From: CAVQCJ01 sp963771835
Lineage (GTDB): Bacteria; Actinomycetota; Actinomycetes; Prado026
Reading direction: 5' to 3'
DNA length: 64,000 nt
Assembly: GCA_963771835.1 (NCBI GenBank)
Contig: CAVYVA010000002.1
Location: 434,001 to 498,000, forward strand
Positions within the stretch are counted from its first letter, which is position 1. Each line of letters starts with the position of its first letter. The notes beneath the pieces were generated by a model. The model was not told the origin of the DNA, did not search any database, and worked only from the letters and a program-made list of their open reading frames with translations. The position numbers were made by a program, and so were the translations under genes. Below are positions 1 to 8,110 of the stretch, piece by piece.

Positions 1-38
1 TCTCGGCGGTCCGCGTGGACGTGCTCGCGAACGCCTGA
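1..38 (+). CDS. 3' end of an unidentified upstream gene (partial)
   Basis: Codons read from base 3 give eleven residues, SAVRVDVLANA, then TGA at 36-38. Codon usage is GC-rich like the neighbours, and a strong hairpin follows at 61-94, as expected downstream of a gene end. The gene converges on dapE. Too little is present to name a family; it could also be a chance open frame. Confidence 0.45.
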   Translation, partial: SAVRVDVLANA

Positions 39-60
39 CCCGACCTGCCTGCTCCGGCCT

Positions 61-94
61 GCGGCCCCGGCGCCCTCAAGGGTTCCGGGGCCGC
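61..94. terminator. Hairpin between convergent genes
   Basis: Ten-base perfect arms (61-70 and 85-94, GCGGCCCCGG with CCGGGGCCGC) enclose an inner CCCT/AGGG pair. It lies between the stop at 38 on the plus strand and the dapE stop at 108 on the minus strand, so it can end transcription from both sides. There is no clear T-tract, which is common in actinomycete terminators. Confidence 0.7.
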
Positions 95-107
95 GGCCTG
101 TCCTCCC

Positions 108-1191
108 TCAGGGAACCCCGCCCTCATGAACCCCGGTGAGCCAGGTCCGCAGGCGGTCCTCGCACTCGACGATCTGCGCCACCGGCACGCTCTCCTCGCG
201 GGTATGGGCGAGCTCGGGGTCGCCGGGGCCGTAGTTGACCGCGGGGATGCCCAGCGCCGCGAAGCGCGCCACGTCCGTCCAGCCGAACTTCGGCCGCGGC
301 TGCCCCCCGACCGAGGCCAGGAAGGCGACCACAGCCGGGGCGCCGAGGCCAGGGCCGCGCTCCCGCCGCGCCGTCCAGCCGCTCCACCTCGAACCCGTCG
401 AAGACCTCCCGCGTGTGGTCCTCGGCCTCGTCCAGCGTGCGGTCGGGAGCGAACCGGTAGTTGACCGTCACCGTGCACTCGTCCGGGATGACGTTGCCGG
501 CCACCCCGCCGGCGATCCGCACCGCGTTGAGCCCTTCGCGGTACTCGAGTCCGTCGACGAGCACCCGCCGTGGCTCGTAGGCCCGCAGCCGGTCCAGCAC
601 CGGGGCTGCTGCGTGGATGGCGTTGACGCCGGTCCACGAGCGCGCGCTGTGCGCGCGCCGCCCCTCGGTCCGCACCCGCACCCGCAGGCTCCCCTGGCAG
701 CCGGCCTCGACGGTCGCTCCGGTGGGCTCCATCAGGACGGCCAGGTCGGCGGTGAGCCAGTCGGGGTGCCGCTCGGCCAGGCGGCGCAGGCCGTTGCGCG
801 GCTCCTCGACCTCCTCGCCGTCGTAGAAGACGTACGTGACGTCGTGGCCGGGTTCTGGCAGCGACGCGGCCAGCCGGAGCGCGACCGCGACGCCGCCTTT
901 CATGTCGCAGGCCCCGAGCCCGTGCAGCACCCCGCGGTCGATCCGGCCAGGGAAGTTGCCCGCCTCCGGCACGGTGTCCAGGTGCCCGGCCAGCACGACC
1001 CGCTGCGCACGTCCGATCGACGTCCTCGCCACCACCGCGTCGCCGTCGCGGTGCACCTGCAGGTGCTCGAGCCCGGTCAGCGCCGTCTGCACGGCGTCCG
1101 CCAGCTCACCCTCGGAACCGCTCACCGAGTACACGTCGACCAGCGCCGCGGCCAGCGTCGGGCCGTCCTGACCCAGGTCCAGGGTGATCAC
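108..1191 (-). CDS. dapE: Succinyl-diaminopimelate desuccinylase (frame broken near 352)
   Basis: DapE is an M20-family zinc amidohydrolase that removes succinate from N-succinyl-LL-diaminopimelate in lysine and peptidoglycan precursor synthesis. The metal motif GHLDTVPEAGN and the downstream DMKGG and DGEEVEEP segments are visible. About 290 residues read in one frame; the C-terminal part (from VVAFLASVGGQPRPKFGWTD) continues in another frame. Dropping one base of the GGG run at 352-354 restores a GARPGLGAP junction like that of mycobacterial DapE, so a one-base insertion, probably technical, is the likeliest cause. The GTG at 1191 gives the family N-terminus and has a -10 hexamer placed for leaderless transcription. 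Divergent from dapD. Confidence 0.88.
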
Positions 1192-1196
1192 CCGGC

Positions 1197-1203
1197 TACC
1201 GTA
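1197..1203. promoter_or_regulatory. Symmetric bidirectional -10 element for dapD and dapE
   Basis: The 7-mer TACCGTA holds two overlapping TANNNT hexamers. On the plus strand TACCGT (1197-1202) is at -12 to -7 from the dapD GTG at 1209. On the minus strand TACGGT (1203-1198) is at -12 to -7 from the dapE GTG at 1191. Only 17 bases separate the start codons, so neither gene has room for a leader or a Shine-Dalgarno site. Both mRNAs are inferred to be leaderless. Confidence 0.72.
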
Positions 1204-1208
1204 GCGGC

Positions 1209-2141
1209 GTGGACGAGGCACCCGGCGGGCGCAGCGCGGCAGGGGTCGGGCTGGCGACGTACGACCGCGACGGCCGCGTGCTCGACGTGTACTTCCCGCA
1301 GCCGGTGCTCGGCCCGGACGCGCCGGTGCCTGCCGGGCTGGCCGACCTGGCCGGCACCGACGAGCTGCGCCGGACCCGCAGCGAGATCGTGGTGATCGCT
1401 GCCGAGCTCGACGCGCCGCCCGCCGACGCGACCGATGTGTACCTGCGCCTGCACCTGCTCTCGCACCGGCTGGTCCGACCGCACGGCTGCTCGCTGGAGG
1501 GACTGTTCGGGTTGCTGTCCAACGTGGTCTGGACGAGCGCCGGTCCGTGCGCCGTCGACGACTTCGAGGCGGTCCGCACCGGCCTGCGCGGTCGCGCGCC
1601 GCTGACCGTCCTCGGCGTGGACAAGTTCCCGCGGATGGTCGACTACGTGCTGCCGACGGGCGTGCGGATCGCCGACGCCGACCGGGTGCGGCTCGGCGCG
1701 CACCTGGCCGAGGGCACCACCGTGATGCACGAGGGGTTCGTCAACTACAACGCCGGGACGCTCGGCGCGTCGATGGTCGAGGGCCGGATCTCCGCCGGCG
1801 TCGTCGTCGACGACGGCTCGGACATCGGCGGCGGGGCCTCGGTCATGGGGACGCTGTCCGGGGGCGGCAAGGAGGTCGTCCGGATCGGGCGTCGCTGCCT
1901 CGTCGGGGCCAATGCCGGCATCGGTATCTCGCTCGGGGACGACTGCGTGGTCGAGGCCGGCTGCTACGTCACCGCCGGCGCCAAGGTGGTGCTCCCGGAC
2001 GGCTCCGCGCGCAAGGCTGTGGAGCTGTCCGGCCGGCCGGGGCTGCTGTTCCGCCGCAACAGCGTCACGGGCGCGCTGGAGGCGCTGCCCCGCACCGGGG
2101 ACTGGGGCGGGCTGAACGAGGCCCTGCACAGCAACGACTAG
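1209..2141 (+). CDS. dapD: Tetrahydrodipicolinate N-succinyltransferase
   Basis: DapD transfers succinate from succinyl-CoA to 2,3,4,5-tetrahydropyridine-2,6-dicarboxylate, the first step of the succinylase branch of diaminopimelate synthesis. The 310-residue product has the long N-terminal domain of the actinobacterial type (start GVGLATYDRDGRVLDVYFP). Its left-handed beta-helix C-terminal half carries glycine-rich hexapeptide turns around EGFVNYNAGTLGASMVEG, SDIGGGASVMGTLSGG and GANAGIGISLGDDCVVEAG. GTG at 1209 is supported by family length and by the promoter at 1197. Together with dapE and dapC nearby it gives most of the succinylase route, although the three are not one operon. Confidence 0.95.
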   Translation: MDEAPGGRSAAGVGLATYDRDGRVLDVYFPQPVLGPDAPVPAGLADLAGTDELRRTRSEIVVIAAELDAPPADATDVYLRLHLLSHRLVRPHGCSLEGLFGLLSNVVWTSAGPCAVDDFEAVRTGLRGRAPLTVLGVDKFPRMVDYVLPTGVRIADADRVRLGAHLAEGTTVMHEGFVNYNAGTLGASMVEGRISAGVVVDDGSDIGGGASVMGTLSGGGKEVVRIGRRCLVGANAGIGISLGDDCVVEAGCYVTAGAKVVLPDGSARKAVELSGRPGLLFRRNSVTGALEALPRTGDWGGLNEALHSND

Positions 2142-2185
2142 CACCCGGTCCCCGCACCCGCGCACTCATACATCCTGCGGCGTCA

Positions 2186-2193
2186 GCCGATAC
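2186..2193 (+). promoter_or_regulatory. Sigma28-like -10 element upstream of the GGDEF gene
   Basis: GCCGATAC matches the -10 consensus of WhiG/FliA-type sigma factors (GCCGATAA). A TCA triplet at 2166-2168, 17 bases upstream, could serve as a weak -35. The word lies 33 bases before the ATG at 2227. The same word precedes the MCP gene (21141-21134) and the Tat-exported protein (62963-62970). Confidence 0.5.
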
Positions 2194-2226
2194 ACCCCTG
2201 GAGGGGTTTCCGGCAGGGCCAAGGGG

Positions 2227-3819
2227 ATGTTCAGCGTGCAGCTGGTCACGCGCGGCCGTACGGAGGGGACGCCGCAGGAGCGGCGTGCCGCGCTGCTGCG
2301 CGCCTACCACCTGGTCGAAGACCTGCAGACCCCCGCCGCGGACCGGGCCCGCGCCGAGGTGGCCGGCGCGGTCACCGCCGCCGCCGAGGCCGGTTGGACC
2401 GAGGTCTGTACCGCCCTGCGCTATGCCCAGGCCGTCGACGCGGTCACCCACTCCCCCGCCGAGGCCCTGACCGCCTGCAACCGGCTGGTCGACGACGCCG
2501 AGGCGGCCGGCGACCTCGGCCTGCTCGCCGCCGCGCTCGGGATGCGCGCCGAGCTCGCGATCAGGGACGGCGACGTCGTCGGGTTCGGCCGGGACGCGAG
2601 CCGCGGCGTCGTGCTCCTGGACGCGGACGGCGACCCGCTGGCGCGGGTGAGCGGGATGATCAGCGTCGCCGTCGCGTACGAAGCATTGAACCTGTGGGAG
2701 CTCGGCGACGAGCTGTACACCAGGGCCGAGGATCTGCTCCCGCTGTGCGACGACCCGCTGCTGGAACCGGTGATCGGGCTGAACCGCGCGCTGACCTGGT
2801 TCTGGTGGACGGCCGCGCTGCTCGAGATCGGCGACCTCGATGCGGCCGCGCGCGTGCCCCGGACCGGTGCGGTCGAGCACGCCGAGCTGCCGGACGGGTG
2901 GGGCCGCGAGCTGCAGGTCAGCCTGCTGGCCCGGCTGGTGCTGCTCGGCCAGACCGACGATGACGCGGTGCGCACGCTCACCCAGCTCGGAGCCGAGGTC
3001 GAAGGGCGGGACTGGTTGCCCTCGACGCAGGTGCACCTGGCGCTGGCGCACGCGCACCTGCAGGCCGGCCGGCTCGAGCCGGCCATGGCCGAGGCTCTCG
3101 CCGCGCAGGCGCTGACGCGCGCCCAGGGGACGATGTACGAGCAGTCGTTCGCGGACTGGACCGTGCAGCTCGTCGAGCACGCGCTCGAGCCGGGTCACGG
3201 GACGGCCGTGCGTGCGTACGCGACGAGCCTGGCCAGGCAGCGGTGGGAGGACCGGCTCGGGCGGCTGGCGAGCGCGCGCGAGCAGGTGCACCACCAGCGG
3301 CTGCGCGCCGAGCACGAGCACCTGCTGCGCGTCACCCTCGAGGACCCGCTCACCGGGCTCGGCAACCGCCGGGCCTTCGACGAGCGGCTGGACTACCTGC
3401 GGGCGACGCTCGCCGTCGGTGCCCCGGTGGCGATGCTCGTCGTGGACGTAGACCGGTTCAAACCGGTCAACGACGTGTTCGGGCACGAGGCCGGCGACGA
3501 GGTGCTGCGCCGGATCGGGGCGCTGGTCACGTCCGTGCTGCGGCCCGACGACCTGGCGGTACGGCTGGGCGGCGACGAGTTCGGCGCGGTCATCACCGGC
3601 GCGCCGGCCGATGTGGTCCGGACCCGAGCGGACGCGGTCGGACGGCTGGTCGACGCCGAGGACTGGTCGCGGATCCGGCCGGGGTTGACGGTGACGGTCA
3701 GCGTCGGCGCCGCGTGCGGGGAAGGTCCCGACGACCTCGACACGCTGTACCGGCGGGCCGACGAGGCACTGTACGGCGCCAAGGCCGACGGCCGCGGACT
3801 CTTGCGGATCGCCCGCTGA
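2227..3819 (+). CDS. Diguanylate cyclase with N-terminal helical repeat region
   Basis: The last ~170 residues form a GGDEF domain that condenses two GTP into cyclic di-GMP. The signature GGDEF is at residues 448-452 and an RxxD inhibitory site (RPDD, 439-442) sits five residues before it, so both activity and product inhibition look intact. Residues 1-350 are alanine-rich and helical with a TPR-like pattern, and no transmembrane segment is seen; the enzyme is probably cytosolic and controlled by protein contacts. AAGGGG at 2221-2226 abuts the ATG at 2227 but is well spaced for GTG 2236, which may be the true start. A sigma28-like -10 lies upstream. No EAL or HD-GYP phosphodiesterase is in the window. 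Confidence 0.88.
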   Translation: MFSVQLVTRGRTEGTPQERRAALLRAYHLVEDLQTPAADRARAEVAGAVTAAAEAGWTEVCTALRYAQAVDAVTHSPAEALTACNRLVDDAEAAGDLGLLAAALGMRAELAIRDGDVVGFGRDASRGVVLLDADGDPLARVSGMISVAVAYEALNLWELGDELYTRAEDLLPLCDDPLLEPVIGLNRALTWFWWTAALLEIGDLDAAARVPRTGAVEHAELPDGWGRELQVSLLARLVLLGQTDDDAVRTLTQLGAEVEGRDWLPSTQVHLALAHAHLQAGRLEPAMAEALAAQALTRAQGTMYEQSFADWTVQLVEHALEPGHGTAVRAYATSLARQRWEDRLGRLASAREQVHHQRLRAEHEHLLRVTLEDPLTGLGNRRAFDERLDYLRATLAVGAPVAMLVVDVDRFKPVNDVFGHEAGDEVLRRIGALVTSVLRPDDLAVRLGGDEFGAVITGAPADVVRTRADAVGRLVDAEDWSRIRPGLTVTVSVGAACGEGPDDLDTLYRRADEALYGAKADGRGLLRIAR

Positions 3820-3847
3820 ACCGCCTCCCCGCCCCGGGGTCGCCGAC

Positions 3848-4942
3848 TCAGGACAGGCGGGCGGCTGCGGCGGCGACGCGATCGTCGGTCGCCGTGAGCG
3901 CGACCCGCACGTGCCGGGCCCCGGCAGCGCCGTAGAAGTCACCGGGGGCGACCAGGATCCCGCGCTCGGCCAGCCACCGCACGGTGTCCCAGCACGGCTC
4001 GTCCCTGGTCGCCCACAGGTACAGCCCCGCCTGCGAGTGGCTGATCGTGAAGCCGGCGCGGCCGAACGCCGCCACCAGCACCTCGCGCCGGCGCAGGTAC
4101 CGTTCGCGCTGCACCACCACGTGCTCGTCGTCGTCGAGCGCCGCAGCCATCGCGGCCTGGACCGGGGCCGGGACCATCAGCCCGAGGTGCTTGCGCAGCG
4201 CGATGAGCTCGGCGACCAGCGCGGGGTCCCCGGTGACGAACCCGGCCCGGTAGCCGGCGAGGTTCGAGCGTTTGGACAGCGAGTGCACGGCGAGCAGTCC
4301 TTCGTGGCTGCCGCCGCAGACGTCCGGGTGCAGCACGGACACCGGCTGCGCCGACCACCCCAGCTCCACGTAGCACTCGTCGGAGGCGACCACGGCGCCA
4401 CGCTCGCGGGCCCACGCGACCACCTTGGCCAGGTGCTCGGCCGGCAGCACCCGTCCGGTGGGGTTGGACGGGGAGTTCAGCCAGACCAGGTCGACCCGCG
4501 CAGGTCCCAGCGCGACCAGCGAGTCGCCGGCCACGACGTGCGCACCGGCGACCAGCGCGCCCACGGCGTACGTCGGGTAGGCCAGCTCGGGCACGAGCAC
4601 CCGGGCACCCGGTCCGAGACCGAGCAGGCCGGCCAGCCCGGCGACGAGCTCCTTGGAACCGATGGTCGGCAGGACGTCGCCCGGGTCGACCCGCGCGTGC
4701 AGCGTCCGGTCCACCCAGCCGGCGGCCGCCTCGCGCAACCGGGCGGTGCCCTGCACCGTCGGGTAGCCGGGCGCGTCGGACGCCGCGCGCAGCGCCTCCT
4801 GGACGACGGCCGGCGTCGGGTCTACCGGCGTGCCGACGGACAGGTCGACGATGCCGTCGGGGTGCGAACGGGCGCGCTCGGCGTCCGCGGTCAGCAGGTC
4901 CCAGGGGAAGTCGGGCAGCCGCCCGGAGACCGGTCCGGTCAG
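3848..4942 (-). CDS. dapC: N-succinyldiaminopimelate aminotransferase, non-canonical start
   Basis: DapC is a PLP-dependent fold type I aminotransferase making N-succinyl-LL-diaminopimelate. Visible features are GIVDLSVGTPVDPTP near the N-terminus, the LNSPSNPTGRVLP substrate loop, SDECYVELG, and the HSLSKRSNLAGYR segment with the PLP lysine. The family N-terminus (GRLPDFPWDLL) has no ATG, GTG or TTG in frame nearby. The best candidate is CTG at 4942, which overlaps the fdxA stop as CTGA and gives 364 residues, close to family size. A substituted base turning a GTG into the GTC seen just downstream is an alternative. It is translationally coupled to fdxA, an arrangement common in actinobacteria. 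Confidence 0.9.
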   Translation of the reverse strand: MTGPVSGRLPDFPWDLLTADAERARSHPDGIVDLSVGTPVDPTPAVVQEALRAASDAPGYPTVQGTARLREAAAGWVDRTLHARVDPGDVLPTIGSKELVAGLAGLLGLGPGARVLVPELAYPTYAVGALVAGAHVVAGDSLVALGPARVDLVWLNSPSNPTGRVLPAEHLAKVVAWARERGAVVASDECYVELGWSAQPVSVLHPDVCGGSHEGLLAVHSLSKRSNLAGYRAGFVTGDPALVAELIALRKHLGLMVPAPVQAAMAAALDDDEHVVVQRERYLRRREVLVAAFGRAGFTISHSQAGLYLWATRDEPCWDTVRWLAERGILVAPGDFYGAAGARHVRVALTATDDRVAAAAARLS

Positions 4943-5265
4943 TGCTCGACCGCCTGCGGGGGGAGCGCCGCCACGATCGGGTGGTCCTTCTCGATCTTGC
5001 CGAGCTTGGCCGCGCCGCCGGGTGAGCCGAGGTCGTCGAAGAACTCGACGTTCGCCTTGTAGTACTCCTTCCACTGCTCGGGGACGTCGTCCTCGTAGAA
5101 GATCGCCTCGACCGGGCAGACCGGTTCGCACGCACCGCAGTCCACGCACTCGTCCGGGTGGATGTAGAGCATCCGCTCGCCCTCGTAGATGCAGTCGACC
5201 GGGCACTCCTCGATGCACGCCCGGTCGAGGACATCGACACATGGCAGGGCGATGACGTAGGTCAC
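4939..5265 (-). CDS. fdxA: 7Fe ferredoxin (3Fe-4S/4Fe-4S)
   Basis: Small soluble electron carrier of 108 residues. Cysteines 9, 17, 21, 25, 40, 43, 46 and 50 follow the FdxA pattern (CIEECPVDCIYEG then CVDCGACEPVCP), binding one 3Fe-4S and one 4Fe-4S cluster. The tail EFFDDLGSPGGAAKLGKIEK is typical of the actinobacterial form. The GTG start follows a strong AAGGAGGAG site around 5270-5278. Its stop overlaps the proposed dapC start, so the two form an operon. The electron-transfer partner cannot be told from context. Confidence 0.96.
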   Translation of the reverse strand: MTYVIALPCVDVLDRACIEECPVDCIYEGERMLYIHPDECVDCGACEPVCPVEAIFYEDDVPEQWKEYYKANVEFFDDLGSPGGAAKLGKIEKDHPIVAALPPQAVEH

Positions 5266-5376
5266 CGAGCTCCTCCTTGCTGCGGCGCCCGGGCGATCCC
5301 GGCGCGTCTGGACGCCACCTAGTATCGCCAGCGCCCCGCTCCATGTCTTGCCCGGGTCACCGCTAGGAGGGGCCGC

Positions 5377-6163
5377 GTGTCGTCGCCGGACTGCCGGACC
5401 ACCGTGGCGAGCCTGGAGGCTGTGGCCGCCCGCGGCTGGCGGGGCACCGAGACCGAGCCGCTGGGCGGCTGGCTGCTGCGAGCGGCGGGCGGTTTCACCG
5501 GACGGGCCAACTCAGCCCTTCCGCTCGGTGACCCGGGGCTGCCGATCGGCCCGGCGATCGCCCGGGTCGAGGAGTGGTACGCGGCCCGCGGGCTGTCGCC
5601 CCGGTTCCTGCTCCCGCTGCCGGACGCCCGGGCGGTCGACGACGTGCTGGCCGCACGCGGCTGGCCGCTCGGCGACGTCGTCCGGGTGCTCGTCGCACCG
5701 GTCGCCGGCCTGGCGGCGGAAGGTGCGGCGGACCGGGCGGCCGGACGCCCGGCGGTACGGCTGGACGCCCGGCCGGACGACGCGTGGGTGGCGGCGTACC
5801 ACTACCGGGGCGGCGTGCTGCCGCCGCACGCGCGCGAGGTCATCGAGCACGGCGACACGCTCGCGTTCGCGTCGGTCCGCGACAACGACGGACGCGTGCT
5901 CGCGATCGCCCGCGGCTCGGTCGACGCGGACGCCGACGGGGTCGGCTGGCTCGGGGTCACCGCGGTCGAGGTGGACCCGCCGTCGCGTCGCCGCGGCCTG
6001 GGCGGGGTGATCCTGCGCGGGCTCGCCGGCTGGGCGCAGGAGCAGCGGCGCCCGCTGCTGCTACCTGCAGGTCGCGGCGGACAACGCCCCGGCCCTCGCC
6101 CTGTACGCAGGAGCGGGGTTCACCGAGCACCACACCTACCAGTACCGGCTGGCCCCGAGCTGA
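5377..6163 (+). CDS. GNAT-family N-acetyltransferase (frame broken near 6060)
   Basis: Predicted acetyl-CoA-dependent acyltransferase. An N-terminal region of about 130 residues (RGWRGTETEPLGGWLLRAAG) precedes a GNAT fold whose acetyl-CoA motif reads VEVDPPSRRRGLGGVILRGL. The last strand, LQVAADNAPALALYAGAGFT, lies in another frame; removing one base of the CTGCTGCTA stretch at 6056-6062 joins them and gives a stop at 6161-6163. Without the repair the frame runs on into the next gene, so a technical insertion is likely. GTG at 5377 follows AGGAGGGG at 5365-5372. The substrate is unknown; the overall shape resembles the actinobacterial Rv0428c-like group. Confidence 0.75.
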
Positions 6164-6164
6164 C

Positions 6165-6189
6165 CATCGTCTCGTTATACGAGACGATG
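6165..6189. promoter_or_regulatory. Perfect palindrome, candidate operator
   Basis: Ten-base arms (CATCGTCTCG, CGAGACGATG) flank an AT-rich centre TTATA. It starts one base after the acetyltransferase stop and lies 38 bases before the methyltransferase start. The AT-rich spacer, short arms and lack of a T-tract fit a dimeric repressor site (TetR type) better than a terminator. No tetR-like gene is in the window. Confidence 0.55.
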
Positions 6190-6227
6190 TGTCCCATATC
6201 GTGGATGGCGCGGGTAGGGTCGGCAGC

Positions 6228-6984
6228 ATGGGCTGGGACGCGCAGGCGTACGACGAGCGGTTCGGGTTCGTCAGCGGCTACGGCCGCGGCCTCGTCGAGC
6301 TGCTCGACCCGCGCTCCGGCGAGACGGTGCTGGACCTGGGCTCGGGGACCGGGCAGCTCGCCGCCGAGATCGCCGCGTCCGGCGCATCCGTGGAAGGGCT
6401 GGACCGCGACGAGCAGATGGTCCTGCGGGCCCGCGTCCGGCACCCCCGACCTGAGGTTCCGGCTCGCCGACGCCCGCACCTTCACCGTGCCGGAGCCGGT
6501 CGACGCGGTGTTCTCCAACGCGACCCTGCACTGGGTCCCGGTCGGCGACCAGCCCACGGTCCTGGACCGGGTCCGCGCCGCGCTTCGTCCGGGCGGACGC
6601 TTCGTCGCCGAGATGGGCGGCGCGCGGAACGTCGCCGCGCTGGTGGCCGCCGCCGACGCGGCGCTGGTCGAGCTCGGGCTGGAGCCGGTCCCGCACCCGT
6701 GGTGCTTCCCGTCGCCGGCCGAGCAGGACGCGCGGCTGCGGTCGGCCGGCTTCGACGTCCGGCTGCTGGAGCACTTCGACCGGCCGACGCCGCTCGCCGA
6801 CGGCGACAGCGCCGCGGACTGGTTCCGGATGTTCGGCCGGTGGCTGCTCGAGGCCACTGCGCCGGACCGCCACGACGAGCTGCTCGCCGCCGTCGACCGC
6901 CGGGCCGCCCCGGCCCTGCGCGACGCCGACGGCCGGTGGACCGCCGACTACGTACGGCTGCGGTGGTGGGCCGTCGCCCGGTAG
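6228..6984 (+). CDS. Class I SAM-dependent methyltransferase (frame broken at 6443-6447)
   Basis: A Rossmann-fold methyltransferase. Motif I VLDLGSGTGQLA and the acidic VEGLDRD loop are in the first frame; the rest (RFRLADARTF, then DAVFSNATLHWV, typical of methyltransferase type 11 and trans-aconitate methyltransferases) is in another frame. One C too many in the C5 run 6443-6447 explains the break. The repaired product has about 251 residues. A TAGGGT hexamer lies 7 bases before ATG 6228, hinting at a near-leaderless mRNA, with the 6165-6189 palindrome just upstream as a possible control site. The substrate, possibly a small carboxylate, is not determined. Confidence 0.8.
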
Positions 6985-7080
6985 CCCGCCGAGGCCCGGC
7001 CCGCCAGGATGGGGGACGGTGCCGAACGAGCCGGAGCGAAAGACCCTGGGAAGGCCCGAAGAACCCCGAGGAGAACAGCC

Positions 7081-8106
7081 ATGCAGCTGGGAATGGTCGG
7101 CCTGGGACGGATGGGCGCCGGCATGGTACGGCGGCTGATGCGCGCAGGCCACGAGTGCGTGGTCTTCGACGTGAACCAGGACTCCGTCGCCGCGCTCGCC
7201 GCGGACGGGGCCCGGGGCGCGTCCTCGCTGGCGGAGTTCGTCGGGATGCTGGCCGGCCCGAAGACGGCCTGGGTGATGGTGCCCGCGGCCTTCACCCAGC
7301 AGACGGTCGACGAGCTCGCGGCTCTCATGGGCGAGGGCGACATCATCGTCGACGGCGGCAACTCGTACTACCGCGACGACGTGGACACCGCGGCCCGGCT
7401 GGCACCGCGCGGGATCCGGTACGTGGACTGCGGCACCAGCGGCGGGGTGTTCGGGCTCGAGCGCGGCTACTGCCTGATGGTCGGCGGCCCCGACGACGCG
7501 GTCGGGCACCTCGCCCCGGTCTTCGAAAGCCTCGCCCCCGGTTTCGACGCGGCTGCGCGAACCCCCGGTTTCGACGGCGACCCGGGCACCGCCGAGCGGG
7601 GCTGGTTGCACTGCGGCCCGAACGGTGCCGGCCACTTCGTGAAGATGGTGCACAACGGGATCGAGTACGGGCTCATGGCGGCCTACGCCGAGGGGCTGGC
7701 GATCCTGCACCACGCCGACGCCGGGCGCGAGGAGCGCACCGCCGACGCCGAGACGACCCCGCTGCGCGACCCGCAGTACTACCAGTACCAGCTGGACATC
7801 CCGGCCGTCGCCGAGGTCTGGCGGCGCGGCAGCGTGGTCGCGTCCTGGCTGCTCGACCTCACGTCCAAGGCACTGCACGCGGACCCCGAGCTGTCCGGGT
7901 TCGGCGGGCGGGTCTCGGACTCGGGCGAGGGACGGTGGACCGTGCTCGCCGCGGTGGACGAGGGGGTGCCCGCGTACACGATCACGGCCGCACTGTTCGA
8001 GCGGTTCTCCTCGCGCGGGAACGCCGAGTACGCCGACAAGATCCTCTCCGCGATGCGCAAGGAGTTCGGCGGGCACGCCGAGCAGGCGCACGGCGGGAGG
8101 AGCTGA
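7081..8106 (+). CDS. gnd: 6-phosphogluconate dehydrogenase, decarboxylating (short form)
   Basis: Oxidative decarboxylation of 6-phosphogluconate to ribulose 5-phosphate in the pentose phosphate pathway. The 341 residues match the short GntZ/YqeC-type enzymes rather than the 470-residue E. coli form. Visible features are the N-terminal NAD(P) loop MVGLGRMGAGMVRRL, IIVDGGNSYY, CGTSGGVFGLERGYCLMVGG, and the catalytic VKMVHNGIEYGLM. ATG 7081 has GAGGAG at 7068-7073 and gives the exact family N-terminus. Its end carries the ribosome site for pgi (GGGAGGAG, 8095-8102), so gnd and pgi are one transcription unit linking glycolysis and the pentose phosphate pathway. Confidence 0.95.
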   Translation: MQLGMVGLGRMGAGMVRRLMRAGHECVVFDVNQDSVAALAADGARGASSLAEFVGMLAGPKTAWVMVPAAFTQQTVDELAALMGEGDIIVDGGNSYYRDDVDTAARLAPRGIRYVDCGTSGGVFGLERGYCLMVGGPDDAVGHLAPVFESLAPGFDAAARTPGFDGDPGTAERGWLHCGPNGAGHFVKMVHNGIEYGLMAAYAEGLAILHHADAGREERTADAETTPLRDPQYYQYQLDIPAVAEVWRRGSVVASWLLDLTSKALHADPELSGFGGRVSDSGEGRWTVLAAVDEGVPAYTITAALFERFSSRGNAEYADKILSAMRKEFGGHAEQAHGGRS

Positions 8107-8110
8107 GCCG

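Noticed and set aside
352..354. Programmed ribosomal frameshifting in dapE, pgi and others
   Set aside because: Sites differ and lack a shared slippery motif or downstream structure; the simplest explanation is base insertions in G/C tracts.
2065..3942. Long open frames antisense to real genes (for example opposite the GGDEF, cheA, typA and DUF3352 genes)
   Set aside because: Arg/Pro/Gly/Ala-rich composition typical of shadow frames in very GC-rich DNA; no family motifs, and the opposite strand carries clear genes.
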